A stretch of DNA of 20,927 nt from Phycisphaerales bacterium UBA3190 (lineage in GTDB: Bacteria; Planctomycetota; Phycisphaerae; Phycisphaerales; UBA1924): the NCBI GenBank assembly GCA_002364005.1, contig DEXG01000030.1, positions 1 to 20,927 of the forward strand, read 5' to 3'. Under the pieces are notes generated by a model. The model searched no databases, was not told the origin of the DNA, and was given only the letters and a program-made list of their open reading frames with translations. Positions 19,706 to 20,927 of the stretch are shown in pieces (within the stretch, counting starts at the first letter, position 1; the number at the start of each line of letters is the position of its first letter). The position numbers and the translations under genes are program-made.

Positions 19706-20927
19706 TCATGGCGACGAATCGTTGGTTCTGATGCGTGCCGAGTTCTCGTGTGCGATGAGCCCCTCCATGCGAGCCATGCGCATGGTGTCATCGAGCACGG
19801 GTTTGCAAGCGTCGGGATCGTCGATGCGGATCCATGTCCGCAGTCGCAGGAAGTTCATCACGCTCAAACCCGCCTGGAACCGCGCGGTGCTGCCGGTCGG
19901 GAGGGTGTGATTGGGCCCGATGCCATAATCGCCCAATACTTCGGCTGTTCGGGCACCGATGAAGACGCCCCCCGCGTTGCGGATACGAGATGCGATCTGC
20001 TCGGCACCCTCCGCGATGATTTCCAGGTGCTCAGGCGCGAGGGTGTCAGAGATCTCGACCGCTTGGTCAATCGAATCACACACCACAACAAACCCGTTCT
20101 GGAGCGATTCGCGAGCCGTATCAGCGGTGGGGAGTGATCCGAGCTGGCGCTCGAGTTCATCTTGTATCAGTCTGGTGTGCTCACGGCATGTCGTGAGCAG
20201 CATGGGGACGGCCTCGGTGTCGTGCTCGGCTTGTGCCAACAGATCGGCCGCGAGCGTCGAGACATCGGCAGTTTCATCCGCGAGGATGAGCAACTCCGAT
20301 GGACCCGCGAGCATGTCGATGCCCACGACCCCCGAGACCAGCTGCTTGGCAGCGGTCACCCAGGCATTGCCGGGGCCGACGATGACATCACAGCGGGCGA
20401 ATCCTTCGAAGCCGTAGGCCATCGAGGCGATGGCGTGGGCCCCCCCGACACAGAGAAACTCGTCAGCGCCCGCGATGTGGGCCGCGGCGAGGGTGACCGG
20501 GTGGGCGCCCGGGGAGGCAACAACCACCCGCTTGCACCCGGCCACGCGTGCGGTGATGGCGGTCATCAGCACCGAGCTGGGCAGCGGGTATCGCCCGGCT
20601 GGGGCATAGCACCCGGCGCTGTCGATGGGCTCGATCGTGTGCCCGCTCTGCCCGCCCGGAACATCCATGGTGAGGGGCTGGATCGCGTCGCGTTGGGCCT
20701 GGGCAAAGCGCTCGATACGCTGAGCCGCTCGTTCGAGTGCGTCTCGATCGCCCGGATCGAGCGCGTCGTAGGCCAAACGCATCGCCCGGCGATCGAGCGT
20801 GATGGGATCATCGGGGGCATACGCATCAAACTCTTCGGCATACGCACGCACCGCGCTGAGCCCATCCATGCGGACGCGCTCGACGATTTGAGCCGCCAGC
20901 CGCAGGACCTCGTCCCGTACGGCGGAC
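19706..20927 (-). CDS. hisD: Histidinol dehydrogenase, 5' end beyond the window
   Basis: Catalyses the last two steps of histidine synthesis, L-histidinol to L-histidine with two NAD+. About 406 codons are present; the frame continues through the right edge (VLRLAAQIVERVR before the internal Met at 20869), so the N-terminus is missing. Family residues are all visible: QAEH (Gln259 and zinc ligand His262 of the E. coli enzyme), APEHLEI (Glu326 and His327, catalytic), GDYGIGPNH (zinc ligand Asp360) and EGLIAHENSA (zinc ligand His419). The nucleotide-binding GPGNAWVTAAK stretch is also present. It is convergent with the membrane protein gene at 18791: the two TGA stops share the palindrome TGATCA (19703-19708), leaving no room for a terminator. 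No other his gene is in the window. Identification is firm. Confidence 0.97.
   Translation of the reverse strand, partial: SAVRDEVLRLAAQIVERVRMDGLSAVRAYAEEFDAYAPDDPITLDRRAMRLAYDALDPGDRDALERAAQRIERFAQAQRDAIQPLTMDVPGGQSGHTIEPIDSAGCYAPAGRYPLPSSVLMTAITARVAGCKRVVVASPGAHPVTLAAAHIAGADEFLCVGGAHAIASMAYGFEGFARCDVIVGPGNAWVTAAKQLVSGVVGIDMLAGPSELLILADETADVSTLAADLLAQAEHDTEAVPMLLTTCREHTRLIQDELERQLGSLPTADTARESLQNGFVVVCDSIDQAVEISDTLAPEHLEIIAEGAEQIASRIRNAGGVFIGARTAEVLGDYGIGPNHTLPTGSTARFQAGLSVMNFLRLRTWIRIDDPDACKPVLDDTMRMARMEGLIAHENSARIRTNDSSP

Overview
The window looks like chromosomal DNA of a Planctomycetota bacterium, most likely of the class Phycisphaerae. Three things point there. First, two operons pair a PF07638-type ECF sigma factor with a large transmembrane Ser/Thr kinase carrying TPR repeats. 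Second, three long secreted proteins end in the dockerin-like module (paired D-x-N/D-x-D-G loops, FFDVS core, terminal Gly-Cys-Pro) that NCBI calls GC-type dockerin. Third, hydrophilic multi-domain exoproteins are common here. The assignment rests on family resemblance, not on a marker gene.

Layout, left to right. 1-1130: an OsmC-family peroxidase gene (minus), hairpins, and the first copy of a short dispersed repeat that ends in a terminator with no gene in front of it. 1131-3479 (minus): a secreted astacin-type metallopeptidase with two C-type-lectin-like domains and a GC-type dockerin. 3653-5236 (minus): a secreted FG-GAP-like/Ig-like protein with half a dockerin. 5374-8585 (plus): ECF sigma factor 1 and Ser/Thr kinase 1, overlapping by ATGA, reading away from the FG-GAP gene. 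8586-9396: a decayed region with a transposase 3' remnant, a second full copy and a partial third copy of the repeat, and hairpins. 9397-12300 (minus): a very large secreted leishmanolysin-like metalloprotease with Ca-binding repeats, PPC-like domains and a GC-type dockerin. 12473-15807 (minus): ECF sigma factor 2 and Ser/Thr kinase 2, again overlapping by ATGA and reading towards the metalloprotease. 15808-16190: intergenic. 16191-19705 (plus): an OPT-family oligopeptide transporter with two soluble insertions, one YHS-like, followed by an unrecognised two-helix membrane protein. 19706 to the right edge (minus): hisD, incomplete at its 5' end.

How the parts may work together (inference): the two sigma-kinase pairs look like paralogous signalling modules, each next to genes for secreted dockerin-tagged proteins. 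Two of those proteins are metallopeptidases, and an OPT peptide importer lies 3.9 kb from the second one, so secreted proteolysis plus peptide uptake is a reasonable theme. The OsmC protein and HisD appear to be ordinary housekeeping neighbours. The most unusual sequence-level signals are the direct repeats bracketing the first module, the orphan terminator behind one of them, and the YHS-like and roughly 200-residue insertions in the OPT transporter.
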